A model generated the notes under the pieces. The model was not told the DNA's origin, did not search any database, and saw nothing but the letters and a program-made list of their open reading frames with translations. The position numbers were made by a program, and so were the translations under genes. DNA of 64,000 bases from Verrucomicrobiales bacterium (lineage in GTDB: Bacteria; Verrucomicrobiota; Verrucomicrobiia; Limisphaerales; J093): assembly GCA_024233215.1 (NCBI GenBank), contig JACKPW010000006.1, forward strand, positions 186,001-250,000. Direction: 5' to 3'. The first letter of the stretch is position 1. Each line of letters opens with the position of its first letter. This document shows positions 41,143-51,000 of the stretch, one piece after another.

Positions 41143-43440
41143 ATGAAAACCAGCCAACGACTGCGCTTGCTGCTGCCCGCCGCCTGGATGGCCCTGCTGA
41201 CGTTTCCCATGTCCGGCCATGCCGAGGTCCCACGCCTGTTGACCGTGCAGGGACGGTTGAACGTGGAGGGTACCGATTACGACGGCACCGGTCATTTCAA
41301 GTTCGCTCTCGTGGACGGAGATACCGGCGCGATCCTCTGGAGCAACTCGCCCATGGATGAAGCCACCGACCAACCCGCGGACGCCGTGGCCCTCCCCGTG
41401 CAGGGCGGGCTCTACAGTGTCGCCCTCGGAGACCGGGATTTGCCGCACATGGCCGCCATCGAGGTGGGGCCTCTCGATCATCCGCACGTGGACCTGCGCT
41501 TGTGGTTCAGTGATGATGAAACGGTGTTTCACCGGCTCAGCCCGGACCAGCGCCTGACCGCCGTGGCTTACGCCGTCATGGCGGCACACGTGGAGGACGG
41601 CGCCGTGGGGACGGACCAGATTGCCGATGAATCGATCACCGGGGACAAGCTGGATCCTGACCTTCGCTTTCCCGGACGTTTCACAGTCGACCAGGTGCTG
41701 GCCTCCGAGGTACTGGCCAATGACATCGCGGCGTATAACGGTGCCATGAGCGCCCTGGAGGCCGGGAACGCGCGGGTCGGGTCAGGCGGACCGGCCATCA
41801 CCCCGCTGCATGTGGAGGCGGGGGTGACCCCCGGCACCCGCCCCGAAAACCATGTGGCCTTCTTCCACAACCGCACCCGTGAGCCCAACGCGAACGGCAT
41901 TGCCATCATGCTCGGCAACTCCCCGGACATCCCGTGGGTGGACAAATCGAACAACTACATCTCGTTCTATGATCCGGCCGAACGGATCCTGGGCCGCGTG
42001 GAGGGCTACTCGATCGTGGATTTTCTGGAGGCAATGCAACTGATCTCAGCGCAAACGCTCGTGAACACCGTGCTCGGCGGCGGTTTCTACGATTTTAACT
42101 TCCGCCTCACGCCAACGGAAGACTGGTTCGATCCGGGATCGCTCCCGCTGTTCGACTTCGCCCCCGGCCGGTTGCCCTCCCTGACCGTCGGGAAGGGTCG
42201 CCTCCCTGAGGCGGTGTTCGATCCGGGCAAGCTGCCGGACATCGATCTGACCGGCTACATTGCCCCCAAACTCACGGTCGGGAAGGGCGAGAACCCGGCG
42301 CTCAGCTTCACGCCCGGCGAGGCGCCCTCCCTGAGCTTCAACCGGGGTACCCTGCCGTCCCTGAGCATCAACTTCGCCACCGCCTCCTTCTCCTTCAACG
42401 CCGGCTCCCGTCCCACGGCCAGTTTCAATCCCGGCAAACTCCCCACCGCAACCCTCGACCCGGGCAAGTTCCCCACCGTCAGCCTGGACCCCGGTCAACC
42501 CCCGTCGATCAGCGGCGGACAGGGCACCCTCCCCTCGCTGGCATTTGATCCCGGCGCATTTCCCGAGGTCTCTTACCAACAGGGAACCCTCCCGGCCCTG
42601 GACGTCACTCCGGGAGAGTTGCCCCGAGTGCTGGACCTGCCGTTCTCCATCGAGGCCGACTTCACGCTGAACACGAATGTCATCGCCACACTGATCGCGC
42701 AATTCCAGGGGGATCTCGCGGAACTGGGGCAGGCCTGGTGCATGCTCCACGATCCCGTCTGTGCCGAGATCAAACGTCAGGCCTTGATGCTCGCCGGCTC
42801 CGGTGTGACCTACGAGTCCGGCTCCGGCGACTATGCCGAATGGCTGCCACGCCTGAACGCCTCGGAGGAACTGTCCTTCGGCGACATCGTCGGGGTTCAC
42901 GGCGGCCGGATTGCCCGCGACACCACCGACGCGGACCAACTGCTGGTGGTCTCCTACAAACCCATCGTCCTCGGCAACATGCCGCCGGTGACCCACCGTG
43001 AGCAGCACGAGATGGTTGCGTTCATGGGACAGGTACCGGTGAAGGTCGAGGGGGTCGTGCGTCGGGGAGATTTCATCCTGGCCTCAGGACACGGCGACGG
43101 ACGCGGCCGGGCCGTGGCCCCGGCAAGCCTGCAGCCGGCCGACCTGAAGCACTGCGTCGGCGTGGCGTGGGACGAGTCGGCCTTCCCCGGCAACAAGCTG
43201 ATCCGCGTGGCCATCGGCCTGCAACCACGGATCCTGTCCCAGATGGTGCACGAACAACACAGCCGCGTCGAAACCCTGAAGGAGGAACTCGCGGAAACGC
43301 GGGCGGCCCTCGATGAGACCCGGCTTCAACTCGCCGAACTCACCGAACGGGTGGAACGGCTGGCGATGAGCCGTGCCGCCTCCCCGCCGATGGCAGCCGC
43401 CAAAACCGGGCTTCGGCCGGCGTCCTTCGAGCGGCCCTGA
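41143..43440 (+). CDS. Surface or fibre-like protein with a decapeptide FxPGxLP repeat and a Peptidase_G2-like end
   Basis: 765 residues. A signal peptide (about 1-27) precedes an N-terminal beta domain (28-190) of the kind seen in fibre proteins of this phylum (LTVQGRLNVEGTDYDGTGHF, DGAVGTDQIADESITGDKL). Residues about 329-496 consist of some 17 units of ten residues (FDPGSLPLFD, FAPGRLPSLT, FDPGKLPDID, FNPGKLPTAT, LDPGKFPTVS, FDPGAFPEVS). The C-terminal part (590-715) resembles a chaperone-type autoproteolytic domain (SGDYAEWLPRL, FGDIVGVHGGRI, VVSYKPIVLGN, VEGVVRRGDF), followed by a coiled coil (720-750). A trimeric fibre with self-cleaving chaperone is a reasonable model but unproved. Confidence 0.7.
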   Translation: MKTSQRLRLLLPAAWMALLTFPMSGHAEVPRLLTVQGRLNVEGTDYDGTGHFKFALVDGDTGAILWSNSPMDEATDQPADAVALPVQGGLYSVALGDRDLPHMAAIEVGPLDHPHVDLRLWFSDDETVFHRLSPDQRLTAVAYAVMAAHVEDGAVGTDQIADESITGDKLDPDLRFPGRFTVDQVLASEVLANDIAAYNGAMSALEAGNARVGSGGPAITPLHVEAGVTPGTRPENHVAFFHNRTREPNANGIAIMLGNSPDIPWVDKSNNYISFYDPAERILGRVEGYSIVDFLEAMQLISAQTLVNTVLGGGFYDFNFRLTPTEDWFDPGSLPLFDFAPGRLPSLTVGKGRLPEAVFDPGKLPDIDLTGYIAPKLTVGKGENPALSFTPGEAPSLSFNRGTLPSLSINFATASFSFNAGSRPTASFNPGKLPTATLDPGKFPTVSLDPGQPPSISGGQGTLPSLAFDPGAFPEVSYQQGTLPALDVTPGELPRVLDLPFSIEADFTLNTNVIATLIAQFQGDLAELGQAWCMLHDPVCAEIKRQALMLAGSGVTYESGSGDYAEWLPRLNASEELSFGDIVGVHGGRIARDTTDADQLLVVSYKPIVLGNMPPVTHREQHEMVAFMGQVPVKVEGVVRRGDFILASGHGDGRGRAVAPASLQPADLKHCVGVAWDESAFPGNKLIRVAIGLQPRILSQMVHEQHSRVETLKEELAETRAALDETRLQLAELTERVERLAMSRAASPPMAAAKTGLRPASFERP

Positions 43441-43458
43441 ACCCACCACGTCACCGAC

Positions 43459-44160
43459 ATGAGAGTTGCGATGGAAGTGATGCAGGCTGCCCGCCGTCAC
43501 GCAGATGCCCCGTCAACGGCATCCCCGGTCTTCAGTCGGCAGAATCGCCGGAACCTCCCACCCCGTTCAGGTTGCCTCCCGGCGACACGTCAGGTTGGGA
43601 CGAAGGCGCCACAACCGCTGGCATCGTGCGCATCGAACGGTCGAAAAACGCCCCGGGCCAATCCCGCTTGTTTGCTGGTGCTGGTGGCATCAGTCCTGCC
43701 GTCCGGCATCCTGTCCACGACCGCGGCAACTGCCGGCCGCGGGGCCCCGGATGGTCCCGGTGTTCAACTGCCGGCAGAGTCCTTGACCGGAGGGGGCGGA
43801 GGCATCCAGACCGCCCCAGGAATCGTCCATGCAGGCCAGATGACGGCGGTCCATTTCCTGCCCGCCCACGCTCCGGGTGCCAACGTGGGGATCCTTGGAG
43901 GTTTCATTCCGCAGGCGGGCGCGTTGCCCCCGCAGGCCGGCGAGGTGCGAATCCTATGGATCGACCGGACCGGGGCCGCCCAGGTGGAAATCGGATGGAG
44001 CAGCAACCCGGCACGTGCCTACAGGGTTGAGGCAGCCGACTCCCTACCGGCCACCGACTGGGCTCCGGTCGGCACCGTCATGGCGGGCGACACGACCTCC
44101 ACCCTGACGATTGCGATTGAGTCTTCGCCACGCTTCTTTCGGGTGCAGCAGCTGCCTTGA
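43459..44160 (+). CDS. Hypothetical exported protein with a verrucomicrobial C-terminal beta domain
   Basis: 233 residues, 18 bp after the fibre-like gene. After a basic N-terminus (1-68) comes a hydrophobic segment (about 70-90, PACLLVLVASVLPSGILSTTA). The end (about 160-233: EVRILWIDRTGAAQVEIGW, YRVEAADSLPATDWAPVG, FFRVQQLP) is the short beta domain that ends many secreted proteins of this group. The upstream start may be over-extended. Probably cotranscribed with the fibre-like gene. Confidence 0.55.
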   Translation: MRVAMEVMQAARRHADAPSTASPVFSRQNRRNLPPRSGCLPATRQVGTKAPQPLASCASNGRKTPRANPACLLVLVASVLPSGILSTTAATAGRGAPDGPGVQLPAESLTGGGGGIQTAPGIVHAGQMTAVHFLPAHAPGANVGILGGFIPQAGALPPQAGEVRILWIDRTGAAQVEIGWSSNPARAYRVEAADSLPATDWAPVGTVMAGDTTSTLTIAIESSPRFFRVQQLP

Positions 44161-44239
44161 CGCGGTTGCAAGAACCTCTGTGAGACGCCCCTGGGCCGAG
44201 TACGGGGGACCCGTCTGAGTTCATCTGCGTTTGACCGGA

Positions 44240-44644
44240 TCAGCGCTCCACCGGTTCACGCAGGGCCTCTGGACTCCCCGACCTGGAAACCGGCGACAGG
44301 CCCGGATCCGGATGAGCCGGTGCGGCATTCCCCTTGCGGGCCAACCTTCGTTGTTCCCGGCGCGACCGCCACTCGCGCCAGAGTTGCAAAGGGGTCTTGC
44401 CCCGGCCCATCCGGGCACCGGTGCCCTTCACCACCACCCTTGCCCGGCGCAACCAGTTGCGGGCCCACCGGAACTCGATCGCCAGAATCGCCAACCCCGC
44501 AGGAATCACCACCACGGCCGGCCCCGGCAGCACCAGCAGAGCCACCCCAAAAAGCACCACCGACATCCCAAGTACGAAGATCACCACGCGCCGGACCTGC
44601 TTGAGTCCGAGGCTCGCCATGCTGGGCTTATCGGGATGGGTCAT
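44240..44644 (-). CDS. PGPGW-type (TIGR02611-like) transmembrane protein
   Basis: 134 residues from ATG 44644. Two close hydrophobic helices (about 22-43 and 46-66) contain the typical LLVLPGPAVVVIPAGLAIL followed by EFRWARNWLRRA, which defines this small family; the usual PGPGW variant reads PGPAV here. The basic C-terminus is cytoplasmic. Function is not known. It diverges from the GH10 gene, 128 bp away. Confidence 0.75.
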   Translation of the reverse strand: MTHPDKPSMASLGLKQVRRVVIFVLGMSVVLFGVALLVLPGPAVVVIPAGLAILAIEFRWARNWLRRARVVVKGTGARMGRGKTPLQLWREWRSRREQRRLARKGNAAPAHPDPGLSPVSRSGSPEALREPVER

Positions 44645-44772
44645 TGACCGCCTGCGCTTCGTCGCCCCGGCACTCCGGGGACGGGCAACCTTACGCAACC
44701 CATGCCCGGACGCAACTGGCACCGGTGCGATCCTGGCTTGTGCCGAATCGTGCGAGTCGATACCACCACCTC

Positions 44773-46071
44773 ATGCAAGTTCTCACGCCCATCCTCATCA
44801 GCCGGACTCTCCGTTCCCCAAGCCGTGCCAGGCAGACTGCCACCGCCCTGGTGGCGTTCCTTCTCGCCACCTCCACCAGTTCCGTTGCTGAACCCAATGA
44901 AACCGAATTGAACGCCGCCATCACCCAGCGTCGCATGACCACGTTGATCGTCGAAGCGCCGCCGGGCACGGAGGTCGAGGTCGAGCAGCTTCGGCATCAA
45001 TTCTGGTTTGGCGCGGCCTTGTCGAGCGGGATGTTCAGCAACCGGGCGAACCCTGACGAGGCCGCCACCTACCAACGAGTCTTCCTCGAGAACTTCAACG
45101 CCGCCGTCACCGAGAACGCCCTCAAATGGCCTTCCATGGAACCGCGCCAGGGCCGGGTCGATTACTCGATCTGCGACGCCATGCTCGCCTGGACCGACGC
45201 GAGCCGCATCCCCTTGCGCGGGCACAACATCTTTTGGGGGATTCCCAATCGCGTGCAACCGTGGCTCAAGGAAATGGACCACGACACGCTGCTCGCCACG
45301 GTCAAGGCGCGCGCCCTCGATGTCGGCCGGCGTTTCCGGGGTCGCTTCGCCGAATACGATCTGAACAACGAGATGATCCACGGCAACTACTACGAGGAAC
45401 GCCTCGGTCCCGGGATCACGAAGCAGATGGCCGACTGGGTGCGCGAAGGCGATCCGAATGCGGTCTTGTTCCTGAACGACTACGACATCCTCACCGGGAA
45501 TCGCCTGGACGATTACGTGAAGCACATTCGCACTCTGCTCGATCAGGGTGTGCCCATCGGCGGGATTGGCGTGCAGGGCCATTTGCATGGCGACACGTTC
45601 GATGCAGCGGCGCTCTGGAACGCGTTGGACGAGCTGGCGAAGTTCGATCTGCCGATCCGAATCACGGAATTCAACCTCCCGGGTCAGCGCTCCCGCGTCT
45701 ACCGCGAACGCGGCGCCCGACTCACCGACGAGGAAGAACAGGCGAAGGCCCGCGACATCGTTCGTTACTATCGCATCTGCTTCGCGCATCCGGCGGTGGA
45801 CGGCATCCTGATGTGGGGTTTCTGGGAGGGCGCAAACTGGATTCCCGCCTCTTCGCTCTACCGACGCGACTGGACTCCCACGCCTGCGGCCGAAGCCTAT
45901 CACAAACTGGTCCATGAGGAGTGGTGGACCCGCGCCAAAGGCAGGACCGATAGTAACGGCCATTACGAGATCCGCGCCTTCCTCGGCGAACAACGCGTCA
46001 AGGTGGGTGGCGAGGAGAAGACGGTGCAACTCACGAAGGCCGGAAGCCCGGTGACGGTGAAGTTCAGGTGA
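44773..46071 (+). CDS. Secreted GH10 endo-1,4-beta-xylanase
   Basis: 432 residues from ATG 44773. Signal peptide at about 20-38 (TATALVAFLLATSTSSVA). The GH10 barrel (about 60-400) has the acid/base Glu in AEYDLNNEMIHGNYY and the nucleophile Glu in PIRITEFNLPG, with LRGHNIFWG and NALKWPSMEP near the start and ILMWGFWEG near the end. All catalytic residues are intact. A small beta domain (Gly-His-Tyr-Glu-Ile-Arg onward) follows. It should cleave xylan main chains outside the cytoplasm. It is followed by 416 bp without a gene that hold repeats. Confidence 0.9.
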   Translation: MQVLTPILISRTLRSPSRARQTATALVAFLLATSTSSVAEPNETELNAAITQRRMTTLIVEAPPGTEVEVEQLRHQFWFGAALSSGMFSNRANPDEAATYQRVFLENFNAAVTENALKWPSMEPRQGRVDYSICDAMLAWTDASRIPLRGHNIFWGIPNRVQPWLKEMDHDTLLATVKARALDVGRRFRGRFAEYDLNNEMIHGNYYEERLGPGITKQMADWVREGDPNAVLFLNDYDILTGNRLDDYVKHIRTLLDQGVPIGGIGVQGHLHGDTFDAAALWNALDELAKFDLPIRITEFNLPGQRSRVYRERGARLTDEEEQAKARDIVRYYRICFAHPAVDGILMWGFWEGANWIPASSLYRRDWTPTPAAEAYHKLVHEEWWTRAKGRTDSNGHYEIRAFLGEQRVKVGGEEKTVQLTKAGSPVTVKFR

Positions 46072-46162
46072 CAAAGGCACTGGGATTGCCGGTCCCACGT
46101 CTCGTCAGCAGGGCGAGGGCGCATCTTCGTTGCTTGCGCGCCGCCTCCGCATCGCGAGGCGA

Positions 46163-46363
46163 TGCCAGACATTAGCCGGGGGTGCGACGACGACTCGCGT
46201 CGCGGCGCACCCCCGGTCAACAGGCTGTTGTAGCCGCACCCTGAAGGGGTGCCAGACCTCTGCGCTGCTGGGACGTCCCTCTGCGACCCCGTCGGGGTCG
46301 TGCGGTCTTTGCGCACCCACCGGGGGTCTCCGCCAGGCTACGACCCCCGGCTAATGTCTGGCA
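46163..46363. repeat. Long inverted repeat after the GH10 gene
   Basis: Arms at 46163-46183 and 46343-46363 are perfect reverse complements of 21 bases (read TGCCAGACATTAGCCGGGGGT in part). Between them are smaller hairpins (GACCCCGTCGGGGTC, and CGACGACGACTCGCGTCG). The 416-bp region 46072-46487 has no gene. It resembles REP/BIME-type elements. Confidence 0.8.
46276..46342 (+). repeat. Direct repeat, copy 1, before vapBC
   Basis: This 67-base stretch (starting TCCCTCTGCGAC and ending CCAGGCTACG) recurs at 47193-47273 in the same direction, where it has about 14 extra bases. It lies inside the inverted-repeat element. Confidence 0.8.
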
Positions 46364-46487
46364 GCCCTTCGGGCTGCGGTCATGTGCGTTCCTCTTCGTT
46401 TCCTTCGTTTCCTTCTGTGGGCTTCGAATGGACACGGGTTTGCGTCAAGCGACCTGATGCTTGAACATCACACTGCGCTGATGCACG

Positions 46488-46760
46488 ATGCCCCGTATGC
46501 GAACGACTTTGACCTTGGAGCCAGACGTGGCAGACCGGCTGAAGGAGGAGCTGGAAGCTGCCAACGTGCCCTTCAAGACCGTGGTGAACGAGGCATTGCG
46601 ACGCGGGTTGGGAATGAAGAAGGCGCGAGAACGGAGGCCGTTCGTCGTCCGGCCACACTCGTCGGCCTTCGTGGCCGGCACAGACCTCGCGCGGCTGAAT
46701 CAGTTGGTGGATGCGCTGGAAGTTGAGGAGTTCCAGTTGGCTGAAACCGCTCGCGCATGA
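46488..46760 (+). CDS. vapB: VapB-type antitoxin
   Basis: 90 residues. RTTLTLEPDVADRLKEELEA followed by FKTVVNEALRRGL gives the ribbon-helix-helix DNA-binding fold; the tail VDALEVEEFQLAETARA would block the toxin. It overlaps vapC by ATGA (46757-46760), the usual coupling. ATG 46497 is an alternative start. By family it represses its operon with VapC. Confidence 0.85.
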   Translation: MPRMRTTLTLEPDVADRLKEELEAANVPFKTVVNEALRRGLGMKKARERRPFVVRPHSSAFVAGTDLARLNQLVDALEVEEFQLAETARA

Positions 46761-47188
46761 TCATCCCCGACGTCAATCTCCTCGTTTATGCCCACAACGA
46801 TCGTGCCCCGGCTCATCGTGCGGCCAAGGACTGGTGGGAGGATTGCCTGAACGGTCGGACGCCGGTCGGCATCCCGTGGGTGGTGGCGGCTGCCTTCGTT
46901 CGATTGATGACGCATCCTCGGATCCTGAAGTCGCCTCTCCCGGTAGGACAGGCAGTGACCCATGTCCGACTCTGGTTGGAGCAACCGGTGGCGCGCATTC
47001 TCCAGCCAGGTACCCGCTTTGCGACGATCTTCTTTGGCTACCTCGAAGCGCTGGGGACGGGCGGCGATCTCACCACCGACGCCCAACTCGCCGCCCTTGC
47101 CGTGGAGCACCAAGCGGTTCTCCATTCGAACGACGCGGACTTCGCGCGGTTCTCCGGTCTGCGCTGGATCAACCCGCTTGGTTCGTGA
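46757..47188 (+). CDS. vapC: VapC-type PIN-domain ribonuclease toxin
   Basis: 143 residues with the PIN motifs: first Asp in PDVNLLVYAHN (residue 5), the middle acidic region, TTDAQLAALAVEH with the third Asp, and HSNDADFARF with the fourth. PIN toxins cleave tRNA or rRNA when not bound by VapB. It stops 4 bases before the second copy of the direct repeat (47193-47273), so the pair lies between two direct repeats. Confidence 0.9.
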   Translation: MIIPDVNLLVYAHNDRAPAHRAAKDWWEDCLNGRTPVGIPWVVAAAFVRLMTHPRILKSPLPVGQAVTHVRLWLEQPVARILQPGTRFATIFFGYLEALGTGGDLTTDAQLAALAVEHQAVLHSNDADFARFSGLRWINPLGS

Positions 47189-47192
47189 GCAG

Positions 47193-47273
47193 TCCCTCTG
47201 CGACACCGTTGGGGGCGTCCCGTTGGGGTCGTGCTGTCTTTGCCCACCCACCGGGGGTCTCCGCCAGGCTACG
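47193..47273 (+). repeat. Direct repeat, copy 2, after vapBC
   Basis: Same orientation as 46276-46342, with an insertion of about 14 bases (including GGGGGCGTCCCGTT) near its start. The last bases are again CCGGGGGTCTCCGCCAGGCT. Recombination with copy 1 would remove vapBC. Confidence 0.8.
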
Positions 47274-47329
47274 GTCAACCGGATGACTCGAAGCTTGCCT
47301 GCCGAACTCAGGGCGGGTAAGCGGAGACC

Positions 47330-47932
47330 ATGTCTTGGATCACTTGCTTCGGGCGTCACTGGAACCGCCAACTAACGGATTGGTGGTCTTCTGAGGTTCT
47401 GGTGGCCGACATCAATCGCCGGCGCGTCGACCTTTCGGAACAGGCGGGTGTATACGTGCTGCACGACGCCGCCTTGACCCCCGTGTACGTCGGACAGGCG
47501 GGACGGGGTCAACCGGGCCTTGGAAATCGCCTGCGACAGCATTGCAGCGATCAGCTGTGGGGGGCTTGGCACTACTACTCGTGGTTCGGAATCCATCCTA
47601 TGACCGTGGATCAGGCGGTCGACCGAAGCGACCGCGTCTGGCAGGCCGACAAGGTCACTCTCCTTGATGAAACCGAGGCAATTCTCATCTACTTCCTCGC
47701 TCCCAGGATGAACCGAAAGGCAGGCACCTTCGAGAACGCGGTGGAATACCAACAGTGGTTTCACGATGGGATGGGCCAGTTCAGCCCCTTTCCGGTCTAC
47801 GAAAGACTGAAGGAGATCGAGACCCGCATGGACCGGCTCGAAGCCGCCAGCCGCGATGCCACAACCCGCGCGGAGCCTGACACGGAAGCAGAGATACCTG
47901 GGACTTCGGGCCAGCCTCAGGACGACGCGTGA
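47330..47932 (+). CDS. Stand-alone GIY-YIG nuclease-domain protein
   Basis: 200 residues. The GIY-YIG core is at about 39-60 (AGVYVLHD and TPVYVGQAG), followed by the Arg in GNRLRQHCSD and later the metal-ligand Glu in LLDETEAILIYFLAP, with a conserved Asn two turns on. A C-terminal coiled-coil (about 150-185, RLKEIETRMDRLEAASRD) may dimerise it. GIY-YIG proteins cut DNA in repair, restriction and homing. It lies next to repeats and vapBC, a setting in which host-defence or mobility functions are common, but nothing ties it to a system. Confidence 0.75.
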   Translation: MSWITCFGRHWNRQLTDWWSSEVLVADINRRRVDLSEQAGVYVLHDAALTPVYVGQAGRGQPGLGNRLRQHCSDQLWGAWHYYSWFGIHPMTVDQAVDRSDRVWQADKVTLLDETEAILIYFLAPRMNRKAGTFENAVEYQQWFHDGMGQFSPFPVYERLKEIETRMDRLEAASRDATTRAEPDTEAEIPGTSGQPQDDA

Positions 47933-48031
47933 TACACGGCTACAAGCCACCGACCGGCGGGGGCGACGGGCGGGACACGCGGGGGCGCGTGTGCTCCCCG
48001 TGAAACGCGTGCTCCGGTTGCGGATGGGATC

Positions 48032-51000
48032 CTAACTCACCTCGATCTCCAGCGCCTCCCCGGTCTTCAGGACCACCGGCTCACTGAGCGCGATGACGCA
48101 GCGGCGGCCTTGTCGGGCGGCCTTGCCTTCGATGCCACCTTCACCGACGCGGAGATGCAGCTGCTTCAGATCACCCGGGTTCTCCGTCTCGATGGCCAGA
48201 CTTTGGACTCGCAGGGTGCCCCAGTTCACCCCGATGCGGTTGGTCTGCGTGCCATCCTTCCGGCTCTGACTCAACGTGCCCCAGCCTTCGGCGCCCGTGA
48301 AGGCGCACTGAAAATCGTCCGGCGTGATGCGCGGGACGAAGCCGAGATGTCCCAGTGGTCCGTGATACTCAAACCCCGACAAGCCGATGAGCATTCCCCA
48401 ACTGGCCATCGCCCGGGCATAGTGATCGCCGCACTCGATCTCGTTGTAGGGGTTGTAACGACGCGGATGATAGCGATCGTGGATGGCGCGGCAGATCGCC
48501 AGCGCCTCGGTGAGCATGCCTTCGGAGGCCATGTTGGAAGCCACCTGGTATTCGATACCGGTCCAGAGTTCGTCGCGGTAACGCGTCGATTTCGGCCCCA
48601 TGTGCTTGCTCAACGGCCACGTGCAGGTAAACAGCCCGGCATCGCCCTTCGAGGCGAACCAGCGCTCGGGCGGGTGCGCCTCGTTCTGCGCCGTGAGGTC
48701 CGGCGCCCAGCAGTATTTCCACACGGAATCCAGCGCCGTGCGCACCTTGGAGTCCGGATACAAATAACCGAGCCCGAGTTGATGCGCCCACGTCTGGCCG
48801 AAGAGCTGATCCGCCAGGCAGCCATCGCCGTACTGCCAGTCCGGGTGCTGCTTCAGATCCACCTCCTGGACGAAGTACTGGCCGTTGAACAGCCGGATTA
48901 CTGACAGCTTGCTGCCGGATTCGAAGATGTCGTGGCAACGCCGGGCAAAGGCCTCGTCGCCCATCTCCACGGCCATCTGCTCCGCCGCCCGCAACGCCCC
49001 GAGATACATCGAGCCGACGAACGTGTTCGCGCCGAAGTAGTTCTCGTCGTAGGTCTGATGCTGGGAGCCCTCGATCAACCCGTCGGCGTTGGCGTCTTGT
49101 TTGATGAGGAACTGCACGGCCTGCTTGATCGCGGGCCAGTTGCGGCGAAGGAAGGCGTCATCCGCCGAGCACTGGTGTTCGCGATAGGCCTTGAGCACGT
49201 AACCGCCCTGCGAATCCCCGGCCCAGAGGTTCCAACCCTCCCCACGGAACCCGATGGAGCCGTCCTCGTGCAGGCCGATGCCCAGCTTGAAATCCTGATG
49301 CTCGCGCACGCTCCGCTCCAGTTCGGGGAACAGCCGGGCCAGCGTTTGGGCGTAGTTCCACACGTGACCGCAGGTACCGTGACAACAACCGCAGCCTTCC
49401 CACGCCCAAAAGCGGCCGCTGCGCCACCATTGCGCGGTGGTGGTGGCCAGATTCGACGCCGTGGAATGCACGCGGTCCAGCAACCACAACGGCAGCGTGG
49501 AAGCGTAATAGGTGTCACGCCAGGCCCGGGTGTCCGCACACAGACGGTCGAATTCATCGCGAATGTAGCGGGCCACATCGCGGGCATCATGGAAGTCATC
49601 GGCGTATCGGTTCCCCACCCGCTTCGCACCGCGATACATGTTCGGGAAATTCCACGCGACGACGAACGGCAACGTGACTTCCTCACCCGGCTGCAACGAG
49701 CGTGTGACGCGGACCAGCGCGTCCTGCCGGAGCGCCGACGGCTCGTCGGCTGCCTTGAAGAACGCGCCAAGGTCCGTCGCGGGCGGCACATGCAATGCGC
49801 TCCCTGCCCCTTCATCAGTCAGCGCATACAACCCCATCGTGCCGAAGTCGGCCTGTTCGGTCAGTTCGCCGGGTGCACCGGACATCGGGTCGTCGCGAAA
49901 CTCGATCTGGTCAATGTTGACGTGCCCCCAGCCACCGGAGGCGTTGTCCACGATCTCCAAGCGGGCCGGTTTGCCGCGCAGGTCGCTGACGTCCCAGTTG
50001 TGCGGGTCGAGGCGTTCGTTGTCCTTGCCCGTGGCGGTGCGCGCGACCTTGCCGTCCACGACCAGGTTCATGCAGGTCTGGCTCTGCTGACTGCCCCCGC
50101 CAATGAGAAAGCTGATGTAGGACCGCTCGATGGTGAACTCCGGTGACGTCAACCGGCCGTGCGGTTTGTCGCCGCCCAGGAACGTGTTCACCAGGCCCTT
50201 GCCGGCAAACCCGCTGACCGCCTGCTGGCCGTCCAACGTGCCCCCGGCCGGCTTCGCCCCAAACGCCTCCCCCTCGCTCTTCCAGTCGCCGTAATCGCCG
50301 CTCTCGAAGTCGGCGAACACGGTCGGCGGCTTCACCGCCTGTTCCCGCGCCGTCGCCCTGGCTGCGAGCGAAACGCCGGTCAACCCGCGTTCGCGCACCG
50401 CCGACGCCGTACGCTCGAACCGCCCGGCGAAGTTCACCGCACTGTGCCGGCAAACGGCATTCGACAACCACCCCGCCAACGTGACTTCCACCGCGGTGTT
50501 GCCGGTGTTCTTCAGAGTGTAGTTGAGAATCGTCGCCGGCAGCGAGGAATCCCGGGCGTTCAACGGAATGAAGGGCGAAAAGGCCTCCAGCGACACCTGC
50601 ACCGGGAACGCCGGGTCGGCGTATTCCACCCGGCCGATCGGATACTCACCGCGGAAGCGCAGCTTCGCAAAGCCGGGACGATCCAGCGTGCGCGCCGCGG
50701 TCGAGCCGTCCGCCTGCCGCACCTGCACGGCGAAGCCCTGTCGCACTTCGGCATCGTAGACCAGCTTGAAGCTCTCGACTTTCTCGTAGGGACTGCGTCC
50801 TTCCTTCCAGTTCACCGCGCCATAACCGGTGTTGTTGTTCTGGTTGAAGATGTCCCAATACGCGAGCCGCCCGTCGCCGGTGAGATAGACCTGGCCGGCG
50901 CAAATCCCGCCGACCGGCATGCCGATGGTCTCGAGATCACTCCCCGCAAACCACTCCGGCTCGCCCTTCGCAAACAGCGACCGGACCCATGCCGGATCGA

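Noticed and set aside
46163..47273. CRISPR array
   Set aside because: Two copies only, unequal in length, with genes between them and no regular spacers or cas genes.
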